Source: Megalopta genalis
Taxonomy: Eukaryota > Arthropoda > Insecta > Hymenoptera > Halictidae
Direction: 5' to 3'
NCBI RefSeq assembly: GCF_051020955.1
Contig: NC_135019.1
Coordinates: 13,289,501 to 13,353,500 of the forward strand
DNA length: 64,000 nt
In this document: one piece after another, positions 1-13,183 of the stretch
Layout: each line of letters starts with the position of its first letter
Numbering within the stretch: position 1 is the stretch's first letter
Position numbers and translations under genes: made by a program
The notes under the pieces: model-generated
Seen by the model: the letters and a program-made list of their open reading frames with translations, nothing else
Told to the model about the DNA's origin: nothing
Databases searched by the model: none

Positions 1-495
1 CGTCGAAAAGAAACATCTCGTTGCTCGGAGTTTATACAAGTTTGCGTGACAAAGTAAATAAAAAGAAAAAGAAAAAAAATAGAAAAAATGGAACACCGGT
101 ACGCAAGCCGTTCGCGAAACCGTGACGCGCGCGGTATTGAAAAGCACGCTTGTCAAATCAATCCGATGTGTAACCGGTGCCGCGGCGGCGCAACGGTTGC
201 ATTATTGACAAAAATCCGTTACAGAATAGCTGTTCGTCGGGGGTAAACAAATATTAAATTGGCAATTACCCGGCGACGAAATCGCCGTGCATCCGAATCG
301 GTTCGTTATTTTCGACGCGCGGGGGGCACGGGGAAACCGAGGATCGATAAAGGTCTCGTCGAATTATTCATACGCGTGCTATTCTGCCAATTAAAGGTCG
401 ATAATTGGCTAGGCGGCTTTTTCGTTTCATTGATCTAACGTTCTCATAATAAAATCGAATGGGATCCGTTTTACAGAGACGGCGGGTAATGCCGA
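1..495. other. CpG-rich non-coding stretch
   Basis: Mixed sequence with many CG dinucleotides and short A-runs. I see no exon signature, no RNA gene and no repeat boundary. It may be intron or flank of the minus-strand CUB/LDLa gene, whose 3' part would lie toward this end. Confidence 0.4.
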
Positions 496-745
496 CGAGA
501 AAGAGAGAAAGAGCGAGAGAGAGCGAGGGCAAAGCCGACGAGAGAGCGAGAGAGAGAAAAAGCGAGAGAGAGAGAGAGAAAGAGCGAGTGAGAGAGAGGG
601 GGAGAGAGCGAGAGAGAGAGAAAGAGCGAGTGAGAGAGAGGGGAGAGAGCGAGAGAGAGAAAGAGCGAGTGAGAGAGAGGAGGAGAGAGCGAGAGAGAGA
701 AAGAGCGAGTGAGAGAGAGGGGGAGAGAGCGAGAGAGAGAGAGAT
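496..745. repeat. GA-rich simple repeat with a higher-order unit
   Basis: Purine tract of GAGAGAGA interrupted by GAGC, GAGTG and GAAAG. From about position 570 the interruptions recur about every 40 bp (block ending GTGAGAGAGAGG is seen four times), so it is a compound microsatellite with minisatellite-like order. Reading frames open through it only because the repeat has no stop codon. Confidence 0.85.
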
Positions 746-2422
746 AGGGTGGAGATATGAGGAGAGGCCGAGCGGGGAAGTCGAGTCACGGGGATAAAGG
801 GAGGGAAAAGAGGCGCTCCGACCCCATCCTGCTTGTTCCGACGATAATGGAAAAGAAACAGGGTTGGAAACGGTCGATGGTCTGTTGGAACGGGGCCAAA
901 GTCCACCGTAACCCGTCGACGAATACTTCTTTCTTCGTTTCTTCGAACTTCCTCCCGTACCCGGCTAGCTTTTTCGTATTTTTCCAGTCATGCGAGCCGC
1001 TACTGTGGCAACGGTCGGCAATGGCAACGTAGTAGTTGCCAGTCATCGCATGGGGAAACTTTTCCGCGGAAAGTCCGCGAACAGGAAGCGGTCCGTTTTC
1101 AACCGTGTTCCCTGCGGTTAATTCAGCCTTTGCCAACGATGTATTTTATTATTGTACCGACGAGCCAACGAACGAACCAACCGGCAAACCAACCAACCAA
1201 CGAACGAACGAACGAACGAACGAACGAACGAACGACTCATTCTAGACGGAAATAGCGAGGGTCCACGAAACGCAATGAAATTCGGCGAAACGAGGCCGTT
1301 GCCGAACGCGATCGTTAACCACGCGCGAAAAGAACCCGCGCGTCTCGTCGATCGACCTCTCGCCGGCTCGGCATGCACTCGCGGACAACTGTATAACCAG
1401 GCGGCTCGCTATAAATCAAAGCTATTCGGCGGTTCGCCGGTTATCGCGGAACGACCGCAAACGAATTGCGCGGGGCTTGACGGCCGCGCGATCTGTTGTA
1501 ATAAGGTATAATGCGGCGCGATTATTGTCCGATAATTGCACGCAATCCGTTTAGACAAAGTGGGCGTCGATCGGTTGATTTTACACGGTCGAAATGGCTG
1601 CGCGCGCGCGCGTCCGTTTTTCGCCTCCGTCGACCGTTATCGGACGATACGATGAATTAGAGTTCGCGCGACACACCGTTGCCCGATAAGGAGAATCAGG
1701 AACGACCGATCCCGGCGATGGAAGCGGATCTCGGGAATGAAATCTCTTTGTTTCGTAGCTGTTCCAGTGATGGCCGTCGAGAACCGAACCGGAGAGAAGT
1801 GAAACGCGGCGAAACGCGTAGGGGATGATGGTAGAGCTTGGCTCTTCGGGAAACGGTGCTACGCTTGTAGACTTGTAACTTGTAACGTTCCGATTTAATG
1901 GTGCGCGGTGACTTGATAACAGATAACGGGGCATTGGAAGATTTATGAACGTCTCGTGATGCGGATAATGTCTCACCTATTCGCCTCGGTGGCGGCCGAC
2001 TTCGCTACGGCTGAATTATTCGCGGGACGGAAATTAAGGCTGGGGGGAGAGGGGGAGGGCGACTGTCTTTTAATCTCCGCCAAACGTTTCCTTCGTTTCG
2101 TGCCGCCGCGCCGCCGCCGCCACCCCTACAATTCTCACCCCTTTGCCGAATAGAGGATTGATACCGTCAGGAAATTCAATGATACATCGGCACCACGCAC
2201 GCACGAATCGCGGAAGTTCTTTTTCCAGAGGATCTACGAGCTGCAACCTTCCTCGAAAGCATTACTGTCCAGATAAGTTGAATAACAAGCCGAATATACG
2301 GGCCGTCTCGGTCGAACCGATTCCGACCATAGGCCATAACGTCCATAACTGTTTTAACCGAAATGAGAAACAATTGAAGTATAATCGTTAAATTTTTACT
2401 TACAACGACCACGGTTTGTAAT
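746..2422. other. CpG-rich non-coding region with an ACGA microsatellite
   Basis: GC-rich sequence with an (ACGA)n / (CCAA)n microsatellite at about 1158-1234 and a short (GC)n run near 1600-1611. The open frames here are short, overlap on both strands and show no recognisable domain. No splice-flanked exon was recognised. Confidence 0.5.
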
Positions 2423-2622
2423 CAATGATTATGAACGACCAGAATTTTGTTGGTTACCAGTAACCGTTATGAATGACGCAAATAGTTTTGGTTACGAATA
2501 ACCAAATAAATTGGTTTTCGTTACAAGTAACGATTATCGATGACGAGAATGTCGTTTCGTTACCGACAGTCATTATAATTGACGAAAACGGTATTTCGTT
2601 ACGAATAACCATTATCGATGGC
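2423..2622. repeat. degenerate tandem repeat, unit about 39 bp
   Basis: Five diverged units of the form GATTATGAATGAC ... GTTACGAATAACC follow one another; one is shortened to 28 bp. Each unit contains GTTAC and GTAAC-type half sites in inverted orientation. Unit divergence suggests an old array. Confidence 0.65.
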
Positions 2623-2860
2623 CTGGTAGGTCGGTCGAAATGACCGATTCCAGATCTTGTCTGTTTTAAATTTTGAAGTTACGAAGACCGCTTTGTAGGA
2701 AGCGATTATTCAACGGATCTCTTGATTGAGCCGTCATACATACATTGCAATAGAAATGTCGGAAAGTTTACATAAATTCAGTTTTGTCGTCCTTATAAAG
2801 CAAAACGTGTTATATACGTGTCTACGATTAGAGCTAAAAACTGTAATAAAGCTAATATAA

Positions 2861-3074
2861 TACTAGATTTACGGAGCACAAAAAACAGCTGTTTTATATT
2901 AGTTTATAAAAGTAACAATAAAACATTTATTCTGATTTTTAACAAGTGTTATTGTAACATTTGCCGTGAGTAACATATAAATTGAATAAATAACTCGTAA
3001 ATGTATCTTCACGAATACTCGTAAATGAAAAAAATTGTCAACCCGTAACTTTCACGGGTTCCGTAAATCTAGTG
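2861..3074. mobile_element. short TTAA-type MITE (CACTAGATTTACGGA ends)
   Basis: The right end reads TCCGTAAATCTAGTG followed by TTAA; the left end reads TACTAGATTTACGGA preceded by ATAA, a degraded TTAA. The 15-bp terminal inverted repeats differ at one base. Length is 214 bp and no coding is present. TTAA target duplication is the hallmark of the piggyBac superfamily, so this is inferred to be a piggyBac-type non-autonomous element. A related lone end (CTAGATTTATGGAGCAC next to TTAA) is at about 56822-56845. Confidence 0.65.
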
Positions 3075-6000
3075 TTAAATTCGAAACTACGTTTTATTTT
3101 CCATCGAGCTTCTACCAGAGAGTGAGAAAGAATCGATTAACGTGTATATTCTTTCTACCACCGAGTGAAAAGAAGTATAAAAATAAAACTGATTCTCTTC
3201 TGATTTTTGGAACGATACAGGTAGATAAAAATATGTGTTTGCCCGTTAAGATGTTAATCGCGTGAAGGACGCGAAAACGAAGCGCGATCGAGCGTTTTCA
3301 TCGAAACTTTTGAACAGGAAGCTTTTTAATTTTGGTATTCGGGCTCGTTCGATTCCGGTCGAGGCGAAACGCAAATTTGCCTATGTTACGGTTCACTCGG
3401 CGCGATTGATCATCGTTTTATCGACAGCATTTGTGAAATTGTGTCTATCGCGGAAAATCTCGCGGATCTATTATTATCAAGTTCTGCTGCACGTCAATAG
3501 CGTCGCGACTTATTTTCTATAGAGACAACCTTAACATTATACACAGAACACGAACACATGGCTGAACGGTGTTGTACAACAAGCAAGCACACAGAAGTCT
3601 AATGCAAATTCTGATAAACATTCCACGTGTGAGTGTGCTGGGATCGTTTGTGGTGAGCTAGAACGTGGCAATAGTAACGAATGTATAAATTAACACTTTG
3701 ACTGTCACTTTGCAAACTTTCATGAAATTAAAGTATTTTATTAAACGAAATTGAAAAGTCAAGTTGCATCAGATCAATTACAATTCCACGTTCTTACGCG
3801 GAACCTAACAAAATTAGACGGATGCAATATATCGGCGTAGAAAATTAATTTTCCAATCTGAGCATATACAGTCAACATTCGTACATTGAATTTCAGATTG
3901 TTGACAGATTGTTGTTATTTAAACTGTCATAATTTCGTAAAAAAGGGTCACGCCATAATAAATCTAAACTTATTTTAAAAGTCTCTACATTCGCAATTCG
4001 TCGATCAGTTATAAATTGAAACGTCTCCAGAACCACTGAAAATTTGTTTTCACGAATAAATTGACCACGGATTTGAAGATCGAAGCTTTCCCTTTACAAT
4101 GACCTCTCAAAACTCGGTGTACGACTCGTATTAGTCGTTTTACGAAGCAGAAACGAGGAACAGGTTCGGTCGTGCAGAGCCCTCGCGCACCTTGCATTAC
4201 TGTAAAGTGGGCAGTACACCTCCCGCTCGAAGCTCGATAGAGTGACTAAAAAAAAATCGTACATCAAAGTTTAAGGGGTCACTGTAAAGGGGAGCCATCA
4301 GTCTTGAAATCTATGTTGGGTTCAGTCGTGACAAAAGTTTTCCAGCGTATTTAGAGACGTTTCGATCGGTAACATTTCCCAGAAAGTGCATGTTTCCAAT
4401 TTCCCACCTGTTACATTATGCAAAACATGTTGCAGGAAAATGAACGCTACATAGCACAAGTAGAAGCTATAAGCATTGAAACGAGTTCAGTTTCGTTGTT
4501 GTAAGATCCGCTTTCAGGTAATTATAACAGCTCAAACATCGGCAATTTGTAAAAAATCTGAAATTCAGTGTACGAATACTTTTTAAGCTGACTGTAGTTC
4601 TGTCACTAATACATGGATAACGCAGCAATCAAAGTGTTAACGAACGATAAAACAATTGCCTTGCGATGCATTTTTCAGCGCCTACTTAGCGTGCCGACGT
4701 TTCGGCAACGATCGTGGATCCCCAACAATGTGCAAATGTTGCTTCGTGTAAGCAGCAATTTACAGCGGAACGATGCTGTAACGGGTCAGCCGAAAAAATA
4801 GCGATCGAACCATTAACTTCGTTGAAATCAATCGGAATTTTTAACAGCAACGTTGAAAGTAACACTAACTTGGAACAAACTCTATTTAGCCGAAAAAAGC
4901 CGATCGCGTATACTTCTATTAGCAAGAAAGAAGATCGTTTATTTCGCCACAGTGGAATTCTAAAGTTCCAATGAAAGTTTTATAAAGTATGGCTCGGGTT
5001 TCGAAGCGATACGACGCACAGCGGTCGATTTTCTTAGAAAATGACACCAAAATGGAGATAGAATTGTTTGTAAATGGAAAATTGTTTTGTAGTTTGATTT
5101 ATTATTGTCTAATACGTATAATTAATAGGTTTTGTACGTTTACGTTTATTGATAACGGAACAAATTAAAATAATTCAAAATTATACAAATTTTTATAATC
5201 ATACTTCTCTTCTATCAAGATGTGCATGCTCCTAATTGTTTAAAAACTGAAAATGTGGTTTCACAAAGTATTACTGCGAATTTTTATGTAAAATAAAAAC
5301 TGTCTGCAGCAATTATACTATATATAGAATACATTCTTTAATCAGTTTAGTATATTAAAAATAATACATTGACATTTTCAAATTCTTCTATCCTTTCTAC
5401 TATTTTAAATTGCCATAAATGCATAAAATTCGCAATGACCTTTTTGGAATCTGTTAAAAATCGCAGTGAATTTTTTTAGTTCTATTTTCTGAAAGCTATA
5501 AACAATAAGCCCAAAACAAGCTTAATGAGTTTATCAAGAAAGAGAAATGTAGAAACTTGACAGAAACGATACGCGCATTTTCGAAAATAAATAATGTACG
5601 CTTCATTTTGTTAGCTATCGATAAAGCAGGTTTTCAAGTAACAATGATTTTCCACGAATTTTCAGAAGGAATCGAGCGCTGTGCGACGCGACGCGGTACA
5701 TCCGGTTTTGATCAGGATTATCGAACCGAGCCGAACTAAAGGGTCTGCTGCGCGTCGTAGGATCTGGAACCAGCGGTTTTTGGTCCGCTGGGTCAGAATT
5801 AATTAGACTCAATTCTTGTCGATTGCTCCTCGCCAGATTTCATCGGATCGCTCGACGAGTAGTTGCTCGACGAGCATCACTTTCACGAAATTCCAACGAA
5901 TGAGAAAAATTCGTTCCGATCTCGGACATGCAGATTGCGATACGAACATTTTCGAATAGAAAAGTCGTTAATAATTACGGTGCAGTGAAAACAGTTTACA

Positions 6001-6300
6001 CAACTATAAAAACAGATAGAGCAGCGGAGCCTGTCACAGTGGGCCGAGCAATTGTTCCGTCTCTGGTTTATTTTCGGGCATGATTATATTTATCGAATAA
6101 GATATGTTAAATCAGTTTATTCGAATACGAACAAAATAAAGGAATGAAAAAGTGTAACACGTCTTATTCGGTATATATGAATAATGAAGTTAATTATACC
6201 AAAAGCTGATTATTCGAAAATAAATATCATAAAAGAATTAACAAAAAGTTTAAACGCATCTTATTCGATAACGATAAAGTCGATTATGCCGGTAAACAAA
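3075..6300. other. AT-rich non-coding region
   Basis: Unique AT-rich sequence with short chance reading frames only. A small inverted motif (AGTGAC ... GTCACT) lies at about 4242-4284. I see no exon, RNA gene or clear transposon end. Confidence 0.45.
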
Positions 6301-7900
6301 CCAAAGGCGCATCAACTGGTCAGCCGACAGTAACCGGTCCGTCCTCGCTACCCTATCGGAAGTGAACTCGAGGATCGTCGAAAGCAACAACGAAGCAGAA
6401 GATAAAAGCGATGCTGTCAATGGAAAACCTAATCGCGATGCTGTGAAATTCGCAGCCGTCGATTCGATTTAAATATTATCTCATTCCACGTCGAGTCTCG
6501 CGAGACATTAATTTAACGCTTGATTCTGGCGAGAGGAATAAAGAACCCCTTTGTCGGGCTTGAAAATCTATGGGACGGCCGTCGTTGGCCATTTTGTACG
6601 TTGCGTGCGCGTCCACGGAACGCGCGCAGCAGCGATATTTTACACGGCGCGCTACGACTTTCTCACGACTGTAATTTCCGTTCGGAGGACACGGGAAATA
6701 ATAAATTTTACGATCGACCGTCGAGGTAATATTCAGATTACCGTAATGCAAATTCGAAAAACGATCGAACGCAAAGGTGGACCCCGCGGCGCGGCGGCGA
6801 GACCCGACGGCAATTTACATTACGGAGGAAATTTATGATTTTCAAATCGGATTAACTGCTCAGACATTCGTTTGCTTGGTTTGTTGGTACGCTTCCATTT
6901 GCATTAACCGAGCGAAATACAACGGATTCGCGATCAAAGTAAACGGAGGATCCGCTCTTTGCGCTTTAGATTACAGGGGGCTCGCTGATCAATTTATTCC
7001 GTACCATTTATTCCGAAACGGTCCGCGCCTATATTCCCGGTATTCCATCGTCGATTGGTTTATTAAAACTCTAATCGAATTCGTTACACGGCCGCGATAT
7101 TTACGAGGCTTAGCCCCGCGGACCGTGTGCCACGTTACTTCTGCCCGCGTTTTATCGTCGAGATAATATTTAAATCTCGGTTGTAAGCGCGCGCGGCATC
7201 GATTGCGTTCCGACGTTATTATCGAAGAATGGGATTAACCGTTCTCGGTACACTGACGCGAAGTTGTTCGTAACGTTCATTGAGTTTCAACCGTGTTCCC
7301 GTTAAATTGATCCCGCGCTAAATTAATTAGCCGGCGCTTTGATAAATTAATAAGCGGGGCACACTGTAAAAGCGCTGTATACCGTTTTCCACGGGCGCCG
7401 CTGATCGCGCCGAATTACGCACGGTTTATGACTTACGTGCTGACTACGAACGCGTTGATGCATCCTTCCATTCATTGGCTCGACCCGTACGAAGGCGTAA
7501 CTTACATGCTAATTCGTCGGAAATCCATTCCGCCGGTGGAAAAGCGCGTACGAGTTGATATCGACACGCGAGTCAGGTCCCGTTCACCCACGGACTTAGG
7601 AAATATAATGGGGACCGAATATAGATCGGCTGCGAGGGCATCCGCCATATTACTTTGCCCCGAGTTTCATCGCAGCAAGCAAAGCGTTGGAGTATCGACA
7701 ACGGTTTTACAAGATACTTGAAATGCCTACGTGTCTTGTTAATCGCTTGTCAACAGTTAGCAATGTGTTTGGACGAGTATACTCGTCATGGAGAAGTGTC
7801 TCGTCGTGCGCAAAATGTTGTGACCGTTAGCTATTTAAATTGTAATTTTAGCAAAAACAAAAACATATTCTCAAATTTCAAGGTGTTTAGAATGTTTTGA
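6301..7900. other. CpG-rich patch
   Basis: A stretch clearly richer in CG dinucleotides than its flanks. The longest reading frame (6777-7166, plus) has no recognisable domain and looks like a by-product of GC content. No exon could be supported. Confidence 0.45.
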
Positions 7901-9106
7901 GGCCGATCCTACACGAAGGTGTTCACGTTAGAAAAATAAGTTTAGAAAAGAATCACGATATTGGTGTTCGACGTGCAAAGAGCCATTATGTATTGTTCCT
8001 TGCTTTGTTGAATATTACTATACAGCAGCAATTTGAATTTTTAACTCTTTTGTAAGTATTTGATTTCTCCTGCGTTTTTCGTTTATGTAGTATATGTTAA
8101 TGTTAAATGAATAAGTAAATACTAGTAATAAAATTGTTAATTTTATAAAATAAAACCGTCTTTTTGAGATTTGGAGATTTCTAATAATAAGCTGTTAGGT
8201 ATGAATGTGTTGTTCCGTTCCTTTAAGTCGGAATCAAATTCTATTCTCTTGTCATCAATGTTTAAACATTCAAGTACATGTAAATACATAATAAACATAA
8301 AGTTTCTTTCTCTTCTAAGAAATTATTGCGACAGAAAAAGTTCTGATCATTATAATTGTAAAGAAAATGCTATGATAAGGGGTTAAAAATAGTTCCATGA
8401 AACATGTAAAGGGTTGTATAATGGCGAAAACGTAACATTTTATCCCGATCCGCTCAAACCCGAAGTACAAATATTTTTGTTAGACTACTTAGTTCCTGGC
8501 AATTCACTTTTTTTCATATGTTTATATTTAAAATAATGTTAAAAAAATTGATACACAAAATGGTAAATGAACTTGTAAAGACACATTGATGGGGAATTTA
8601 TTCGATGAATTAATCCAATAAATAAGCATATTATTTATTTGTTATTGTGTAAGAGCAGCGCGATATAAAAGTGAACACGTTTTAAAAAGAAAGTTACAAA
8701 TGCGTATACGACGAATATGATAGTTTCAACGTATCTTGAAAATGATACAAAATTTAAAGTATCTACAATAAACTTGTACATTTTACAAGTCGATCAACCG
8801 AATTTTTTGATCTCGTCGATCATTCTTTTTTCATTCTAAAATTGTGTAATTACGTAGTCAACGTATTCTTTTGATTAGCATTTTAATTATAATTTTAATT
8901 ACATTTCTAATTAACTTGTTCTCGATAATCAAGGCAATGCATTATTCAATTTTCGATGATACTCCGATAATTTAAAAGCGCAATCAAATATTTTCTACTT
9001 TTGTTTTATCACAATTTTGCACTGTCAAAGGACAAAGTAAGATGACCGATGGTCCAAGTATATCGAACTCTGACAGAGTAAATTCGAACCGTTTACTCCC
9101 TCCCCT
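7901..9106. other. AT-rich non-coding region
   Basis: Low-complexity AT-rich sequence. No gene, element boundary or tandem array was recognised. Confidence 0.45.
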
Positions 9107-9723
9107 AAAAAGTATTAGGATACCTGCTTATTTAGTATAAATTGCAACTTTTCATTCAGTTTAGGTAATGTCTGCGGGTTTTACGGCATAATATTGTCGA
9201 AAATACATACATATTAAGTTGTAAGCTTTCTTCACTTATGCAATTAGTTTACGTATTTATTGCATTTTGTTCATTGAAAACGTATGCTGTGTTCATTTCA
9301 TACTTTTCGTTCGGTAAAACTTAGTATGCGAAACATACTACAAGATTCATGGAACCAAATAGGATCAGAAATAGGAGAAAAGCTTACAAATTGAATACCG
9401 AAATTAGTCCAAGAAACAATTGAAATACGCGGTGGTTACATCAGTGAGAAGAAAATTTAATTTTCTTTTATAAAATTAACGTTACTTTTATTATTATGTA
9501 ATATATATTTTATTACATATAGTTAATGTTATAATATAATAACTATAAGTTTACTATAAGTTTACTATAATTAACTTTGAAATAAATGTAAGAAATTACA
9601 ACAATTTCCTATATATATATATACTATATAGTATAGTTTACTATAATTAACTTTGAAATAAATGTAAGAAATTACAACAATTTCCTATCGGGTTTTCAAA
9701 TCAATAAGTATCCTAATACTTTT
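9107..9723. mobile_element. non-autonomous DNA element with AAAAGTATTAGGATAC ends
   Basis: The left end AAAAGTATTAGGATACC is matched in inverted orientation by the right end GTATCCTAATACTTTT, and the match continues loosely into CTTATTTA / AATAAG. The 617-bp interior is AT-rich and non-coding. It carries a perfect 54-bp direct repeat (9559-9612 and 9635-9688) separated by a TA-rich spacer. A clean target duplication was not identified, so the superfamily is left open. Confidence 0.65.
9559..9688. repeat. perfect 54-bp direct repeat inside the 9.1-kb element
   Basis: Positions 9559-9612 and 9635-9688 appear identical (both start AGTTTACTATAATTAAC and end TTTCCTAT). The period is 76 bp with an AT dinucleotide spacer. 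Identity implies a recent local duplication. Confidence 0.85.
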
Positions 9724-10374
9724 GGAGAGTAGTGTAAGTACAGTATTCTCTCGATATTACGTAGAAGCGATAACCTCGATATGTAGGTGCAACGACAAGA
9801 CTCGAGACAGTCGAAAGATAAAACTCCCAATAACAAAAATGATGCGAGCGGCTATTCGAATGCGCGTATCGCTCGTACTTAGAATTCGAACTAACATTGC
9901 AAGTACTTTTTTGAACCTTCGGATAATCATTTTCAACATCGAAACAAATTTATAGGATGAAGCGTGGCAAGTGCAGACTGATTTTGGTAAAGTTGGACAT
10001 AAAACGTGCGTATGTGTTTAATCCCCGACAGAAATACAATAGTTATCATTGCCTATGTACAAGACATTGTTAAACTGTTATTATTCGAAGTATATTTACA
10101 TCGACGTTATTTTTTCTTTTAAACTGATACGATAGAACATTGTTCGCCGCGTCAATTACTCTGCACTTTTTCCCAGAACGGAGCAAGAACATAGTATTGG
10201 GATAAAAAAAATAGTATCATAACATCATAGTATAGATATATTCTTTGAAATGTTTTCTACCGCATTGGATTATACAATTCCGTTATCAAACGTCCTTCAA
10301 AAACTGATTAAAGTATTATAAAGTAATTATAAAGGAAGAATTGCATGTTTCACCGCGATGTCTGTGTTTTGGTA
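9724..10374. other. AT-rich non-coding region
   Basis: Unique sequence between two transposable elements. No gene or repeat was recognised. Confidence 0.4.
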
Positions 10375-11005
10375 CAGTTTGTCTGAGTAATATATGTCAA
10401 CATTTAAGGAGCTGTATCTACACACTAAAATGATTAAAAAGTATCGTATGGACAAATGTCCTACGTACCTTACTTTCCGAGTTATAAATGATTAAAATTG
10501 GCAAGACCATACGTGAAATGCATGTCGGTCATGTGTCAGCAAAAGTGTATGAATTCATTTCGTCGCTTACAGAACTGTATCGAACTCGCGAGAATAACAC
10601 ATCTTTCCCAATACATCGCGACGGATATTGTTTGTAAACATTAGATAAGAGCAAGATGCACAGTCTGGTTCTCACAAGAGATCAGTCGTTTCGGCAGAAG
10701 AGCAAAGAGGGTATTCCGCTCCCACCGCCTGACCTGCACGCCCGTAGTCCCCACTTTTCTATGACCTCACCAAACTCACTCTTATTGGTAAACGAGAAGA
10801 CCAACAAGCTAATCGACGCGAGGAGCAAGGGGGAGCGGCCGCTGCTTGCTTCACTTAGTCTCTTGTTCAGCGCGTAACTTAGTCAATAATAAAAAAAGGT
10901 TTGGAATAAAAAGGCTAGGTGGAGCGGACAACCGATTCCCTTTGTCTCTTGCTCTTTGTATCATTTAGTTTATGCGTAGTGTTTCATTTCAATATTATTT
11001 ATATA

Positions 11006-11596
11006 TTGGGTTGGCAACTAAGTAATTGCCGATTTCAGTTATAGATGTCTCTCACTCTCATTTTTATGATGTCCGTAAATGTTATAGTATGTTATTATTA
11101 TTATTATATATTATTATTATGTTATTTTTTATTATCCGTGAATGTTAGCAACTGGACAAATTGAATGCAGCGGTCAAGGAAAAGCGACCAGAATTGGTCA
11201 ATCGTAAAGGTGTCATTTTCCAGCAGGACAATGCTAGGCCGCACACGTCTTTGTCCACTCGGCAAAAATTGATGGATATTGGTTGGGAATTGATGTTACA
11301 CCCACTATATAGCTCTGATCTCGCGCCATCGGATTACCACTTATTTCGATCCCTGGACAAACTCCCTTCGCGGTAAAACTTTTAATGACGATGACGCTGT
11401 AAAATCTCACTTAACTCAGTTTTTGGCCGAAAAGGATCAGACTTTCTACGAGCGTGGAATTTTCAAGTTGTCAGAGAGATGGCAAAAAGGTCATCGAACA
11501 AAATGGAAAATACATTACAGATTAAACTTCATTCTAAGTAAAAAGAAATTTTTTATTTCATTGAACAAATCGGCAATTACTTAGTTGCCAACCCAA
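11006..11596 (+). mobile_element. internally deleted mariner, family A copy 1
   Basis: Ends read TTGGGTTGGCAACTAAGTAA and its inverse, with TA on both sides. The 5' leader is joined directly to the C-terminal third of a mariner transposase, so the DNA-binding region and the first catalytic Asp are missing. The remaining part (from 11149) has QDNARPH and SDLAPSDYH, giving the second and third Asp of a DD34D triad. This copy has an extra A near 11360 that shifts the frame and stops it, and a second small insertion near 11482. It sits inside the 10.4-13.2 kb foldback element. Confidence 0.92.
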
Positions 11597-12393
11597 TATA
11601 TTTATATCATTTCAATACTTCAATAATACGTTGCAAGCCTGCGGACATGAGAGTAATACTGTACGAGCAAAACATGATTATTTTCTCACTAATACTTCAT
11701 AAATATTGAACACAAATTTAAGACGTGTATGATAGCCGTTTAAAAATATCATACATGATACAACATAAATATAGAAAATACGTGTATAGTACAGCATGTT
11801 TGCTGCATAATACAGCGAGAAGTTAATCAATATGGTAATTAGTAATTGGTAATTACAAATAATCATGTGTTCATCAGAAGAATCTGAAGTTAATGCTTTA
11901 GGGGTAAGTCAACGCTCTTGCATCTTGTAATCGTTGCGTCTGTTTCACTTTGTCTCGATTGTTCTACGCCTCCTGTACTTGTCGAGCGTCTCTCGTGGTC
12001 GCGTAAATAATACGCACGTACACCTACACAAAGCACAAACACTCGCGTGCTTCTAACCAAAAATAGCGATCACGAGGGAGCGAAACGTGACAGGAGTCAG
12101 GGGGCGTTGTTTGTTTTTAATCGGTCGAACTCGAGTCCCTTGTTACCTGGAAATTTAGTATGACAGCTAATTTGGGGCCGATAGCAAGGGATTATTTTTG
12201 TCAATAAGAGAAACGCGTTTACTCTACTTCTGCGAGAATGTTAACATGGGTGGGTTGGTGAGAATCGATCCTACACTTTTCTCAGCTGCCTTCTTCTGAG
12301 CACCGTACAGTGACTCTCATTTAATATTCGGACACTTTTTAAAACGAAATAACTTCTTTAGAACTGGTCTAAATGGCTTGACATATAGTAGAT

Positions 12394-12990
12394 AGACATA
12401 TATACATATAGATATGTCATATATATGTCATATAGTAGATAGACATATATACATATAGATATGTCATATATATGTCATATAGTAGATAGACACATATACA
12501 TATAGATATGTCATATATATGTCATGTAGTAGATAGACATATATACATATAGATATGTCATATATATGTCATATATACATATAGATATGTCATATAGTAG
12601 ATAGACATATATACATATAGATATGTCATATATATGTCATATAGTAGATAGACATATATACATATAGATATGTCATATATATGTCATATAGTAGATAGAC
12701 ATATATACATATAGATATGTCATATATATGTCATATAGTAGATAGACATATATACATATAGATATGTCATATATATGTCATATAGTAGATAGACATATAT
12801 ACATATAGATATGTCATATATATGTCATATAGTAGATAGACATATATACATATAGATATGTCATATATATGTCATATAGTAGATAGACATATATACATAT
12901 AGATATGTCATATATATGTCATATAGTAGATAGACATATATACATATAGATATGTCATATATATGTCATATAGTAGATAGACATATAGTA
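12394..12990. repeat. 47-bp AT-rich minisatellite, about 12.5 units
   Basis: Unit begins AGACATATATACATATAGAT and ends GTCATATAGTAGAT; the first two starts are at 12394 and 12441. Units are nearly identical, with one shortened unit around 12540-12600. Each unit is rich in near-palindromic ATATGTCATATATATGTCAT, so single strands could fold. The array lies inside the 10.4-13.2 kb element. Confidence 0.92.
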
Positions 12991-13183
12991 GACAATGACT
13001 AAATTACTTTTGCTATTACTTGGAACATTGCTAAATATTTTCTTATTTCACTTATAACTCGAAAAGTAAGGTCCGTAGGACACTTGTCCATAGGATATTT
13101 TTTAATCATTTCAGTGTGTAGATACAGCTTCTCAAGTGTTGATATATATTTCTGAGACACCCTGTATGTGGAATTCTACAAAA

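Larger units (their letters stand above)
10375..13164. mobile_element. large foldback-type element with about 125-bp inverted ends
   Basis: The first about 125 bp (10375-10500) are repeated in inverted orientation at 13040-13164. The ends read CAGTTTGTCTGAG and, inverted, CAGGGTGTCTCAG, and both are next to TA. Shared blocks include GCTGTATCTACACACT and TTACTTTCCGAGTTATAA-like sequence. The 2.79-kb interior holds a deleted mariner (11006-11596), a 47-bp tandem array (12394-12990) and anonymous sequence including a GC-richer part at 10650-10900. No transposase of its own is present, so it is non-autonomous or a composite. Confidence 0.7.

Noticed and set aside
427..906. Long Ser/Leu-rich and Arg/Glu-rich frames over the GA repeat
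   Set aside because: They exist only because the simple repeat has no stop codon in several frames on both strands.
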